Assembly (NCBI GenBank): GCA_031761405.1
Contig: JASEVX010000013.1
Coordinates: 51,771,956 to 51,835,955 of the forward strand
Length of the DNA: 64,000 nt
Reading direction: 5' to 3'
From: Serripes groenlandicus
Lineage: Eukaryota > Mollusca > Bivalvia > Cardiida > Cardiidae
Shown here: positions 34,712 to 45,992 of the stretch, piece by piece
How the letters are laid out: each line of letters starts with the position of its first letter
Numbering within the stretch: position 1 is the stretch's first letter
Made by a program: the position numbers and the translations under genes
Notes under the pieces: model-generated
The model's database searches: none
What the model was told of the DNA's origin: nothing
The model's input: the letters and a program-made list of their open reading frames with translations, nothing else

Positions 34712-36214
34712 GTTCTAACTATAAGAGTTAATCAATGCACTTATAGTGCACCTATATAATTAGGTTGATATATATACCATGGTAGATATATATATATAGT
34801 CTGTTTATCCGTTACATTTAAAGAGCAAGTACATTACAAAAGTGAGAACATAAATATAAAGTTTTATAATCGCTGATATGTTGGCATTTTTGTAAATCTA
34901 ATACTCAAATTGTTGGGTCCTCTCTCAGTTTATTGGGCCTTTCCTCTGTATTGAGACATGACCTAACAAATGTATGATCCAACATATTATTGTATTCTAA
35001 AACGAATCAACATGAAAAAAGGCGGTCGCTGACAATATTTATGAAACCAGAATATTAGGCTGAGTTTTGTCAAAAATATAGCCTCCCCGTGTATTGTATA
35101 TATTTGTAGGGACAGGTTACCTGGTATTAGTTCTATAATCTGTTGTTCAGGCATGAACTGACCTAAGGCGTTACGCGACTTATTACCTAAGTAACTAAGA
35201 TAGTATGTAATCTGCACTAGAGGCGATCTTGGTGATGATTGTTATTTATACAGAATATTATTAAATTCGTGACTACAGTGTATATCATCTCTAATTATAT
35301 GGCATTAAAATGTTGGAGCATGAAGTCAAATATTTGCAAGAAATTATGAATTGTCTCTCAAATATCTTGCTTACTGCTGAAAAGTAGAACATTTGTATTA
35401 ATTACTGCTTTCATTAAACGATAAACATTAACTGTTTAATTACATAAAAGGTATTTCATATATCACAGCACTAATAAACATTACATCAATGTAACAGTTA
35501 TTGCATTAGGCACCCCACTGGGTTGATAGATAACATATATACTATACTTTATTGGACATTGATAACAGGTATAGGGATAGGTCACATCTTGTTTACTCTT
35601 TCACTCATTGGGACTATTTCTGTTAACTTGACAGCAGATAAACCTTTCTCGTTTTGCCAAACTTTATTCATATTTTGTTAATTTATAGAGGGTTTTTATA
35701 TTTTTTTTACTTAATATTATCAACAGGGTTCGCAGTGCACATACACTCTTTTCATGTTTGCTATGGGTATAACAAAACAACAACATATAATTATGTCAAT
35801 AAATAAAGTAGATATATAAATACAGAGTATTTTATTTGTCTTAAGCATTACATAGCAAACCATCATACAAACAATGTTATCACATGTGGGTAATCATATA
35901 TACTTAAAAGTAATTAATAAATAAGTGGAAAATAAAACAGTTATGTTGATATTTAATACTTTCCTACAACAAATCTGCAGCAGACGGCTTTGAAAATAAT
36001 AAGTCTCAAATGCAGAAAAAAATATCTTTAAATAAAGGTTTATTTAAATAATACTTAAGCATCATGGTAAAGGAAAAAATTGCTCATTTTATTCTAATAT
36101 TTGAAAATATAAGTTATCAACAGACCACAAATTTACATAAATAACTCAAATTGACATTAAATGATCTAGGTTCCTGCTAAATAGTAGAAAATGTGTTGTT
36201 ATTCAAATAATTAC
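34712..36214. other. AT-rich, no gene seen
   Basis: 1.5 kb of AT-rich sequence. One 76-codon minus-strand frame (34987-35217) is not accepted. No repeats of note. Confidence 0.4.
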
Positions 36215-36424
36215 TTTATCCAGCATATGTGAAAGTCATAGTGACTACAATGTATCTGTACGAAACGACACTATAAAACTATTGCAATTTAATATATGTT
36301 CATGCAGTTGTCTTCTTGACTTCTTATAAGTCACTATGACTTTCACAATTGAAGATGCTCGGCCTGCTTCGTGACATACCATTTTGCGTTATGTAAAAAT
36401 TAATGTTGGCATATGCTGGATAAA
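36215..36424. mobile_element. MITE-like nested inverted repeat, 210 bp
   Basis: The outer pair is TTTATCCAGCATATG (36215-36229) and CATATGCTGGATAAA (36410-36424). The inner pair is TGAAAGTCATAGTGACT (36230-36246) and AGTCACTATGACTTTCA (36329-36345). The 5' outer and inner arms abut. The interior is non-coding. Confidence 0.75.
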
Positions 36425-36454
36425 TAAAGTTGGTTTGATAAGTAATTTATTGAT

Positions 36455-36590
36455 TGATTGATTGATTGGGGTTTAACGCCGTTTTTAACAATTTCTCAGT
36501 CATATCACGGCGGACAGTTCACCTACTCATGTGTTTCCTGGTTTTCTCACACCAGTACTCCACACAACAATCTTTCCAAGCAGATTAGTA
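36455..36590 (-). mobile_element. 5'-truncated SINE
   Basis: Read on the minus strand: body TACTGGTGTGAGAAAACCAG, GTGATATGACTGAGAAATTG, tail AACGGCGTTAAACCCC, then CAAT repeats. It has the same 3' domain as the SINE at 2576. The tRNA head is missing. Confidence 0.8.
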
Positions 36591-36679
36591 ATTTAACTCT
36601 CTGGTAATTTATTTAAGTTTTTTCCTGAATTATTTTTAAATCTATGCAATTTGAGTCAGATCTATTATCACATTACCTT

Positions 36680-36975
36680 CATCATTGATTGGTGTGTGTA
36701 ATGCCATTTTAAACAATTATTGGTGTAATATCACGACGTACTGGTCACCTTTCCCTGTGCATCGTGGCTTTTTTCACACCAGAACTCCACACAACAGTCT
36801 TTCCAAGCAACTGGTTATTTCATTACAATAACTGTTAGCTCATTGGTGGAAGATGAATCCACTTGTCACACTGACTTTTATTAAATGTAAGAAAGAATTT
36901 TGGCCAAGCTGGGGTTCATACTCACCACCATCGGATTGACAGTATTGGTGGACACAATTGGCATTGTCAGAGACT
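36680..36975 (-). mobile_element. Older SINE with decayed tRNA head
   Basis: Minus strand: GAGTATGAACCCC resembles a B box, followed by the body (AGTTCTGGTGTGAAAAAAGC) and a decayed tail (TGGCATTACACAC). More diverged than its neighbour. Confidence 0.6.
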
Positions 36976-36994
36976 ATTTTACCCACTGGATTAT

Positions 36995-37055
36995 TAGCTC
37001 ACCTGAGCACCACCTGAGCACAAAGTGCTCAAAGTGAGTTTTTGTGATTGCCCTA
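36995..37055 (+). mobile_element. 5' end fragment of an AGCTCACCTGAGC element
   Basis: AGCTCACCTGAGCACCACC, then GAGCACAAAGTGCTCAAAG and TGAGTTTTTGTGATTGCC, reproduce the 5' end of the element at 6332. No core follows. Confidence 0.6.
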
Positions 37056-37389
37056 CAACAGCCAACATTCGTTAATACTTTTAGTTTGGAGAGGTATATT
37101 TTCGTTATGCCATTTCATTGACCCAGTTAATAATGATAAATCGATATGCTGCTTCTTAAAATGGCGTTGTGAAAGGTTTTGTAAGATGATCGAGTGACAA
37201 GAGAGACAGGGGAAAGCGAAAACAACCTTCAGTTGATGTAGAGGAAAAAGATAAATATATACACTTTGTAGCCCAAAGTAATCCATTCAAGCTACCCAAA
37301 CATATGTATTAATTGACAGAGCTATTGTGATCCGATCAAATAATTGACACAAGTCATTGGTCTTCCACCAATTAGCTTAAAGTTACCTG
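37056..37389. other. No gene seen
   Basis: Short open frame on the minus strand (37053-37286) without recognisable features. Confidence 0.3.
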
Positions 37390-37500
37390 GGTCACTAGGT
37401 AGCCAGTGGCCTAGTAAATACTGGTGCAGTTAAGCTAGGAAAAACATGGATAGTTGAACGGGACGCCGTGATATAATTGAAAAACTGTTATAAAGACATC
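37390..37500 (+). mobile_element. SINE fragment
   Basis: GCCAGTGGCCTAG, TACTGGTGCAGTTAAGC and GACGCCGTGATATAATTG match the SINE body; the tail is decayed. Confidence 0.5.
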
Positions 37501-37739
37501 GTTCATCCAGTCGCCTTAGATATTGCATCTGTCGGATTGACAACCTACTGACCAAATAACAATTTAGCACAGTACCAGTTCAAGAGGCAAAAACTCATTT
37601 TCAAAAGGGTTAACATGTTGTTCTGTAACATAATATTTAAAGCAATAAGATAAAAGTCCATAAAAAATTACTCCAGATGGGTGGGCAGAAGGACGGACAT
37701 CACAGCGGATAACATATTGGTTGTACAGTGCTCTCTGAT

Positions 37740-37792
37740 AGAGGGTCACCCAAGGATTATTTTTACAACATTATTTGAAAATCTACCGGATT
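37740..37792 (-). mobile_element. Core remnant of the 6332-type element
   Basis: On the minus strand it carries TTTCAAATAATG...AATCCTTGGGTGACCCTCT, part of one core unit. Confidence 0.5.
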
Positions 37793-38194
37793 AATTCTGA
37801 GAAAGATTTTTAAAGTGTTCACAATAGCTATATAAGTAAAATGCATTGGCCCATTGGTTACAGAGGACAATATGTAGACAGACGACACACGACTTCACAA
37901 CTGGTAGTAATGGTTGCCCTCCTTGTCGCCCAGGGTTACTGGGTTAACCTTAAGACCGACTGGAGTCAATGATATTCTTCGTATTCGTCGCGAAGGAGAA
38001 TCAGTTAAAAGAACATGTTTACACCATAATTCAAAACAAAATAATACAAGATAAAATTGTGCATTATTTTACACATTTATTGCAACAACACGACGTCAAC
38101 ATGTGTTCTCAACGTTCTCACGGCGATAAATCTACGACGTAGCGTGAAATTCGCGACACTTCCGGTTGGTCTCGTGTTTTCACGATCTCTACAC
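37793..38194. other. No gene seen
   Basis: Mixed sequence with no supported frame or repeat. Confidence 0.3.
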
Positions 38195-39330
38195 TTTCAT
38201 AATGTGGACGTTGCATGCTGCAATGTTTGTTTTGCATTCAGATGCAGATAGGACAAATATAAACTCGCATTTGAAGCTAAAGGGTCAAGATGGCCCTGAA
38301 AGGACCACCAATTGGTCTGGGAGATATTGTTTGAAGCTTAATGTTCAGTGACCCTTTTCTGATGCTGCCTGACAGCTTTCTCTTTCAATCAATCAATATA
38401 GCTTGAACAAATTATTTACAGAGTAACTTAAGGAATATTTCTGCTAAACCCTTTGGCAATCAATCAAACGATAAAATGAAATAAAATGAAATTTTAAAGT
38501 TTTGTAATTTTGCACCTTTTCTCATTCCGTCCAGTGGCCTTGTTATTCAACTACATGTAATCAGTATGGATTGAACACATTTTATAGAAGGCCACCCAAA
38601 GACCATGTTTTTGGCATTTCACACCCTTTCTGATGCCAGAACAACACAAACTCTTTTTATAATTTATTTCTTTGAACAATTTTGAAAGAGGACACCAAAG
38701 TAATTTCCTATAAGAATGTTTTCTAGTTCATAAGGAGGATATATTATTTGAAGCTAAACGTTAATCTACCCTTTTTCTGATGCCATCTGTATGCTATATC
38801 TTTCAACAAAGCATGATTGGTCGGAAATATCATGTCGAGGGTTACTAAAGGAACATTTCTACACTTTTATCTTGAAATCAAATGTGTTCTTTCATAAGAA
38901 TGATATTTAAAAAATGAAAAGTTGAGTGCCCCTTTACTGATCCCGCCTGGCTGCCATATTATTCAACCAATCAATATGAAGAGGGTAAATAAAGCAATAT
39001 TTCTACTCATTTATCTTGAAATCAAACAAGTTCTTATATATAAAAATGGAATTTAAAAAAGAGAGTTATCTACCCCTTTTCTGATGCTGCCATGTTGCTC
39101 AACACATTAATATGGCTTGAACTATTTCTGTAAAGGGTCACCGAAGAAAATTAAATGTTCCATCAAAATATATTAGAATCCGACAAGCGGATCAGAAAAG
39201 ATTAATTTTTAAAAGATTGGCCATTTTACCCCCCTCCCCCCGTTCTAATTAAAGTTAGCGACGACGGATGGACGGACGACGGATAGAGAGTGATCAGAAT
39301 AGATCACATTGAGCAGGTGATCTAAGGGAA
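38195..39330 (+). mobile_element. Tandem-core element (central copy)
   Basis: It starts near ATGTGGACGTTGCATGCTGC. Cores of about 160-170 bp share ACATTTCTACACTTTTATCTTG and TTGAAATCAAA...TTCTTTCATAAG. A GACGGATGGACGGACGACGG run precedes the end GAGCAGGTGATCTAAGGG. The arms contain fragments of the same family (19936-20610, 52740-53340). Confidence 0.6.
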
Positions 39331-39379
39331 ACCCGTCAGATGAAATAGATTTGTTGTGAATTCAGTTTAGTCAATTTCA

Positions 39380-40012
39380 TTGATCAGTCATCGATTACTT
39401 GTACTGGTACTATGTCGTCCCAAGCACTAGCTATGTAGACTGTCGATCGGAATCCTGTTTATGATTACTTGGACTGGTACAATGGCGTCCGGATCCATAC
39501 GTATGTAGATTGTCGATCGGACTCCAGCCTATTATAACTTGAACGGGTGCCATGTCGTCCCCATCACTAACTTTGTAGACTGTCGATAGGACTCCAGCCT
39601 ATTATTACTTGGACTGGTACCATGTCATCCCCATACATAGCTATGTAGAGTGTCGATCGGACTCAAATATATGAAAACGTGGACTGGTACGACGTCATAC
39701 GTACGTATATTGTCGATCGTACTCCATTATATGATTACTTGGACTGATACCATGTCGTTCCCATCCATAATTATGTAGATTATCGATCGGACTTCAGTAT
39801 ATGATTACGTGAACTGGTACCACGTCGTCCCCATCCAAACGTATTTATATTGTCGATCGGACTCCAGTCTATGATTACGTGGACTGGAACCATGTCGTCC
39901 CCATCCGTACATATGTAGATTGTCGATCGGACTCCATTCTATGATTACTTGGACTGGTACCACGTTGTTCCCATCCATACGTATGTAGATTGTCGATCGG
40001 ACTCCAGTTTAT
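39380..40012. repeat. 70-bp minisatellite, nine units
   Basis: Units start near 39392, 39462, 39532, 39602, 39672, 39732, 39802, 39872 and 39942. They read GATTACTTGGACTGGTACCA, TGTCGTCCCCATCC, ATACGTATGTAG and ATTGTCGATCGGACTCCAG. One unit is short by 10 bp. The array is GC-richer than its surroundings and contains self-complementary TCGATCGG and GGTACC sites. Confidence 0.85.
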
Positions 40013-40038
40013 TGACGCCGCGTGGAAGCGCGGCGTCA
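40013..40038. repeat. Perfect 10-bp GC-rich hairpin
   Basis: TGACGCCGCG pairs exactly with CGCGGCGTCA around TGGAAG, directly at the end of the 70-bp minisatellite. A lone GCGGCGTC recurs at about 40960. It may mark the end of an unclassified repeat. Confidence 0.8.
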
Positions 40039-41029
40039 GTATGGGATAGGTTTTAATTTTGTACCATGGGGTGACGTAATCGAAAAGGGAGCAATCAACA
40101 ACTATTATTATTGTATAGAAAAACTCTGTAATTAATGAAAAAACAGCCTTTATGATTGAATTAATTGTATTAACTGATTTAAGAAACAACAAGATACAAA
40201 ATATGTACATCTTTTACCGTTGTTACAAAACTTTAGACACATTTAAATTGTTTTTATTAACTGTTCCCAAACTAACTAGGCTAAGCTATTTTTATGAGTT
40301 GATTTACGGAGTTCATTAGGCTACGCTATTTTAATTATTTGGTTTACTGCTCTGAAGAGCTCAGAAAAAGGATTCGATGATGTTTTTTCCTATTTATTTC
40401 TGTTGTATTACTAAACCTGGGACCACTGAAACTCATCAGTGGCCCAGACTAAACTAAATGTATTCTTGCTACATGTTGACTATAAATGAGAACTTTTTCT
40501 TTTAATTTCATAAATGCTTAGTTTTGATATTAAATATCTTTAAACTTGTTAGAATTATTTGTATGTTTTGTTTATATGCTCTCGTCTTTTGTTATCATAC
40601 TTCTGTCAACTTGGAGGAGAATATACTTCACTCTCTCCTTCCAAACGGTAAACCAAATGGTTTGAAGACTTAACTTGTCATTTCACGACTAAACTTTACA
40701 TGCTGAATATCACATAGATCGTAGCATTTAAAGTGTATACTCCCTACGTCAAAATGGACTCTTTTTGCTCTTGATAACATTTTACTATAGACTATGGTAT
40801 CCAGGTGAGCAATAAAGGGACATCTTGGACTTCTTGTTTAAGATAAAGGTACATTTGGCCTTCTTGTTCAAAATATTTACATCCTGTCCGTTTGCACAGG
40901 TTATTTAAATGTATTGAACTGCATCTGCTTCCCTTTAAGTCATGCTTTAAAATCATGCGCGGCGTCTTTGATGCTTAGCATCAAAATTCGTCTTGTGATT
41001 ACTTTACAAGACATGCGTACGTACTAAGT
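40039..41029. other. No gene; TE end remnant inside
   Basis: At 40803-40840 an AGGTGAGCAATAAAGGGACA...CTTCTTGTTT sequence is the 3' end signature of the AGCTCACCT class. The rest shows no supported gene. Confidence 0.4.
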
Positions 41030-41800
41030 GTTCAGGGGTAGGTCTTAGGACAAGGTACGTACTAAGTGTTAATGGGATATAGATTACATGGTATGTTCTA
41101 CGTGTTCACAAATTGGTGAACATAGGTAGACAATATGCGTTCTAAGTGTTCGTGAATTGGTGTAAATATGTAAACAATGAACGGGCTAAGTGTTCAAATG
41201 TTGATATAAATAAGTACGTTCGTAAGTATTCGAGGTAGATGTATATAGGTAAACACGGTACGTTCGAAAGCGTTCGAGGATGGGTGTATATAGGTAGACA
41301 CGGTACGTTCGTAAGTGTTCGACGGTGGGTGTATATAGGTAGAAACAGGACGATCTTGAGTGTTCGACGGTGGGTGTATTTAGGTAGACGCGGTACGTTC
41401 TAAGTGTTTGTTGATTGGTGTATATAGTTAGACATGGATCCTTAGTTAGTGTTCCTTGGTTGGTGTATATAGGTATACATGGTACATTAGTAAGTGTTCG
41501 TAGGTTGATGTTAACAGATAGACACGGTAAAATTGCGAGTGTTCGAGGGATTGTGTATATAGGTAAACACGGTACGTTCGTAAGTGTTCGTATGTTGATG
41601 TATATTGGTAGACACGGTATATTCGTGAGTCATCGTGGGTTGGTGTACATAGGGACACACGGTAAGTTCATTAGTATTCGTAGGTTGGTGTATATAGGGA
41701 TACACGGTTAATTAATAAGTATTCGAAGGTTGGTGTATATAGGTAGACACGGTACCTTCTTAAATATTCGTTAGTTGGCGTATATATAGCGAAACGGGGA
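41030..41800 (+). repeat. 45-bp minisatellite, third copy
   Basis: Units of about 45 bp: TGTATATAGGTAGACACGG, TACGTTCGTAAGTG, TTCGTAGGTTGG. Because 45 is a multiple of three, frames stay open and encode a 15-residue repeat (VYIGRHGTF-type). That explains the 98-codon frame at 41415-41711, which I do not accept as a gene. More diverged than the arrays at 18905 and 53341. Confidence 0.88.
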
Positions 41801-42637
41801 TATATGAAAGTTGACGAAGGTACGTTTTCTACCTAATTTCGAGCGCAGTGTTGGAAATAATGTATTCAGGAGTCCGCGGTTAATTGATTCTTAAAATATC
41901 AGCGTACACAGCTTATGATCAGTTTAATGATGTCAAAAACTTATCGAGAATCATTAGTGCGGGAAACAAACAATCTTTCAGACCTTTCACACAAACACAT
42001 TTATTTTGACGCATCTGATGCAGACGACTTTGAACAGTTTCCCTTATTTTGCCGGAGAAGTTTTTAACTGATTGCAATTAATACTACATTTTTATTGATT
42101 TTCCAAAGTTTTACCAAGATGATAATTAAATTCGTCCGATGCACATTTATTATATTAAAAAAGGGTATTAAAAATCGATAATGCACACATTTGTCACATT
42201 CAAACTAAACATATCCAGGGTTACAATCAAATTTAAGCAATGAATGGTGGATTGATGCCGATTTTTACATTATAGTTCCATTAAACGGAGGTCTGGTATA
42301 TAGGTGGAATTGTGGGAAAAGGTACATGGTTTTAAAAGTGGTCTACTGCAGAGACGTCAACGTCACCCATTTTACCTGACGCGGCTTAGAAACGAGTCGC
42401 GTCTAGCGTTTTTGGGTCATAATGTATCTTGAGTACAGTTAAGGCTCTGACGAGCCAGCGCATTCGCAATGTCTAACCAGATCCTTTACTTTCCGTCTAC
42501 ATGTACAATGAACTTAAGTCAAATATACATATTTTGACAAGAATCTAGAAGAGTATCCCTATTAAACCAATCTACCTCTATATGATCAGTCATTAAGACC
42601 GCAAATTGATAGACGAGGCTCATTACTAATATGCACG
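41801..42637. other. Third copy of the inter-array spacer
   Basis: Matches 54371-55261 and (reversed) 18041-18904, including TTTCGAGCGCA, AGGAGTCCGCGGTTAATTG and the GACGCGGC...GAGTCGCGTC hairpin. Visibly more diverged than those two are from each other. No gene. Confidence 0.6.
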
Positions 42638-43125
42638 GGACCGCCTCAGTGGTGCATTGGTAGAGCTTCCGCCTCGATAACCGGATAACGCGAGTTCGAT
42701 CTCCGGCCGAGTCATACAGAAGACTCTAAACATTGTAAAAGTAGCTTCATGGCGCTAAGGTTGGTTGCGCTTGCATCAATACTAAATCGTTGGTGTTAGG
42801 ATAAATGGAACTGGCAACTTACCCAGGATACGCCGTGATATAACTAAAACGTTGGTGTCAGGATAAATGGATCAGTGGTACTGACAACTTACCCAGGATA
42901 CGCCGTGATATAACTAATTCGTTGGTGTCCGGATAAACTGATCAGTGGTACTGACAACTTACCCAGGATACGCCGTGATATAACTAAATCGTTGGTGTCC
43001 GGATAAACTGATCAGTGGTACTGACAACTTACCCAGGATACGCCGTGATATAACTAATTCGTTGGTGTCAGGATAAACGGATCAGTAAGTACTGACAACT
43101 TACCTAGGATACGCCGTGATATAAC
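42638..43125 (+). mobile_element. SINE with internal 70-bp body amplification (third copy)
   Basis: The head occurs once (CCTCAGTGGTGCATTGGTAG, GCGAGTTCGATCTCCGG), with no 47-bp satellite. Instead the body segment GTTGGTGTCCGGATAAACTG, ATCAGTGGTACTGACAAC and TTACCCAGGATACGCCGTGA repeats five times with a 70-bp period (42851, 42921, 42991, 43061, plus a short first unit). Orthologues at 57863 and 17233 have a single body. Confidence 0.85.
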
Positions 43126-43600
43126 TAAATAATGGATGAAATCAGTGTTATACCATGCCTACAATCGCAAACCAATTCATTATGTAAATTAATATGTGAT
43201 TAAATTCCGAGGGATATTCTTTGTATAAACGTGTTGTAAAGTACTTATGTATTAATTAAACTCGGACACATGCATACATTATGTCTTCTCTTTTCTATGA
43301 ATGACCGTTTCCTCTCTAAACAGGATGTTTTTCTTATATAACTCAATCATCAATAACAACAATATACATTTCCCATAACAAGGTACGTCAGCTATGGAGT
43401 TTATTCATGTATGCATTCGTATACGCAGCAATAGTAATCATGAATGGCATTTGATCAAACAGTAATACCAGAAATCGTTTAGCTACTTACTATACGATAA
43501 AAGGAAATACCGAAATATATCTGATATATTTTCAATAGTATCCATTTCACAGAAAATCGGGACGTCCAGCATACAACCCAAAATAATTTACTCTGAAAAA
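43126..43600. other. Spacer shared with the other units
   Basis: Matches 58086-58551 and (reversed) 16753-17232. No gene or additional repeats seen. Confidence 0.5.
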
Positions 43601-43671
43601 GCTGTGACGGAGTGTCTACCATGCCGTATCTAAAACTGGACGCCCCGGGTTCGATTCCTGCTCGCGGTAGT
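43601..43671 (+). mobile_element. tRNA-like SINE head remnant (third copy)
   Basis: GCTGTGACGGAGTGTCTACC and a consensus B box GGGTTCGATTCC. Orthologues at 16686 and 58552. Confidence 0.5.
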
Positions 43672-43681
43672 CATGAATATA

Positions 43682-44774
43682 GGTTATTGACCCTGTACTG
43701 TGAAATCATCGTTGGACCGAGTTCTTTGGTTGACGTTGCCGAGCTTGCGAGGTTACGTTCGCCAAAGAACGAGGTCCAACGATGATTTCACAGTACAGGG
43801 TCAATAACCTTTTTATTGCATACTTTCATATTGTAAACTATTTGCTTTACGTTGTGGAGTTTTTTGTTTTATTATCTATAATTGATAAATCTGCTTCCGA
43901 ATTAGAAACAAACTGTTTGTTTACATAAGTAGTAATTTTTGTGCAAATGCCGTTTGAATTATAACGGTGACGTAATTTTTTTAAATGACGTCATGCACGT
44001 GCATAACCAACGTTTTAGACGCGCGTTTTAGACTGTTTTCATGTCAAAAACGTACTGTTAGCATGAGACAGTAAGAAATTGTCCATGATCAATATATGAG
44101 AATTTAACATTACAAAGTCCCGTGAGGTTTAACCATGATATTTAGGTCAGCTATATTTGTTTACATAACAAAAGTAGTCCCTAGCATGTTAATTATGCAG
44201 AATTTTCGCACGTCCTTATCTACGGTCATGATCACTCCTTGACAGCGGTCATGATCGAAAAATCATGACCACTTTCTTCAATGCAAAGTGAACGGGACAA
44301 TATGAAAGTATGCAATAATTATATTTATTGCATACTTTCATATTGTCCCGTCATGACCGTAGATAAGGACGTGCGACAATTTCTTACTGGCTCATGCTTA
44401 CAGTACGTTTTTGACATGAAAACAGTCTAAAACGCGCGTCTAAAATGTTGGTTATGCACGTGCATGACGTCATTTAATAAAATTACGTCACCGTTAAAAT
44501 TCAAACGGTTTTTGCACAAAAATTACTACTTATGTAAACAAACAGTTTGTTTCTAATTCGGAAGCAGATTTATCAATTCTAGATAATAAAAAAAATCTCC
44601 ACAACGTAAAGCAAATAGTTTACAATATGAAAGTATGCAATAAAAAGGTTATTGACCCTGTACTGTGAAATCATCGTTGGACCTCGTTCTTTGGCGAACG
44701 TAGCCTCGCAAGCTCGGCAACGTCAACCAAAGAACTCGGTCCAACGATGATTTCACAGTACAGGGTCAATAACC
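43682..44774. mobile_element. 1.1-kb foldback element with empty sites in both paralogues
   Basis: Both ends carry a palindrome of about 130 bp (GGTTATTGACCCTGTACTG...CAGTACAGGGTCAATAACC). Its apex (ACGTTGCCGAGCTTGCGAGG) is like those of the hairpins at 16278 and 29801. The two halves (43682-44090, 44365-44774) are inverted copies. ATTGCATACTTTCATATTG and its complement occur four times. TATA (43678-43681, 44775-44778) flanks it. The paralogous sites at 58619 and 16680 are uninterrupted. No protein is encoded. Confidence 0.85.
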
Positions 44775-44778
44775 TATA

Positions 44779-45149
44779 ATTGTGAACATTGAACATTTTC
44801 TAGCTTAATGAATGTTTGTCGTTCAATAATCATCAAATGTAAGGATCATAGTAAAACAAACAAGCCGCGTCTGGTGATTTGGGGTCATTTTACCTCTCCA
44901 GTCTGGCATCATGTACAGTAATATTTGGGGCCGTTTCACCTCTACGGTCTGGCATCATGTACAGTAACATTGACGTTCAACTATTGGGGCTACACTTCTA
45001 GTTTGTTGTCAGATGATGTATTTAGTCTACGTGATGTATAATCGGAAAGTAGATACTCTGGTGAGAATGTGCGTGTAAACAAAGTATTTACTGTACAAAG
45101 ATGTACTAAGACCTCGAATCGCCAGACGCTGCTGATACTTTAGATGTAT
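44779..45149. other. Shared spacer, no gene
   Basis: Matches 58622-58964. A short local duplication of TTTGGGGTCATTTTACCTC and the following CTGGCATCATGTACAG occurs at 44877-44963. Confidence 0.5.
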
Positions 45150-45313
45150 TAGGTTATTCAGCCGTTACAACATTATTTTAGTTACGTCGACAGTTCATTT
45201 ATGTATGATTCCTGGTAAACAAACCAGTACTAGCCCAGGAAATGTGCCGGAACTCTGGACGCCCGGTTCTAATGTATCGATGCTAACAGCTCGGTCACGG
45301 TGGATTCCTCGCC
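45150..45313 (-). mobile_element. SINE downstream of gene B'
   Basis: Orthologue of the SINE at 15662, read on the minus strand (GTGACCGAGCTGTTAGCATC, body ACTGGTTTGTTTACCAGG, tail ATAATGTTGTAACGGC). Confidence 0.7.
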
Positions 45314-45315
45314 CA

Positions 45316-45890
45316 AGTCTTGACTGTACACAGATGCATTAAGAAATTAAATCCCCGGACGCGGCTCATATATATCACGATAACCCTCAACTTCAATGCT
45401 CAAGTTTTATACCAATAGATAAAGAAACTATGACATCACGATGGATTCCACGCTTTAGTCTTGACTGTACGTAGATACGTTAAGACCTTAAATCCCCGAA
45501 GCTAACTCCTCTGCTAAGGTGGATTCCACGCTTTAGTCTTGACTGTACGCAGATACGTTAAGATCTTAAATACCCGACGCTAACTCCTCTGCCAAGGTGA
45601 ATTCCACGCTTTAGTCTTGACTGTACACAGATACGTTAAGATCTTAAATACCCGACGCTAACTCCTCTGCCAAGGTGAATTCCACGCTTTAGTCTTGACT
45701 GTACACAGATACGTTAAGATCTTAAATACCCGACGCTAACTCCTCTGCCAAGGTGAATTCCACGCTTTAGTCTTGACTGTACACAGATACGTTAAGATCT
45801 TAAATACCCGACGCTAACTCCTCTGCCAAGGTGGATTCCACACTTTAGTCTTGACTGTACACAGATGCATTGCGATCTTAAATCCCCGGA
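45316..45890 (-). repeat. 78-bp tandem array downstream of gene B'
   Basis: About six to seven units mirroring 27431-27814. The interior units are nearly identical to each other, while the outermost ones carry the older GGATTTAAG variant. Confidence 0.9.
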
Positions 45891-45992
45891 CGCGACTCAT
45901 ATATATCACGATAACCCTCAACTTCAATGCTCAAGTTTTATACCAATATATAAAGAAACTATGACATCACGATGGTCTCCATCATGCTAACC

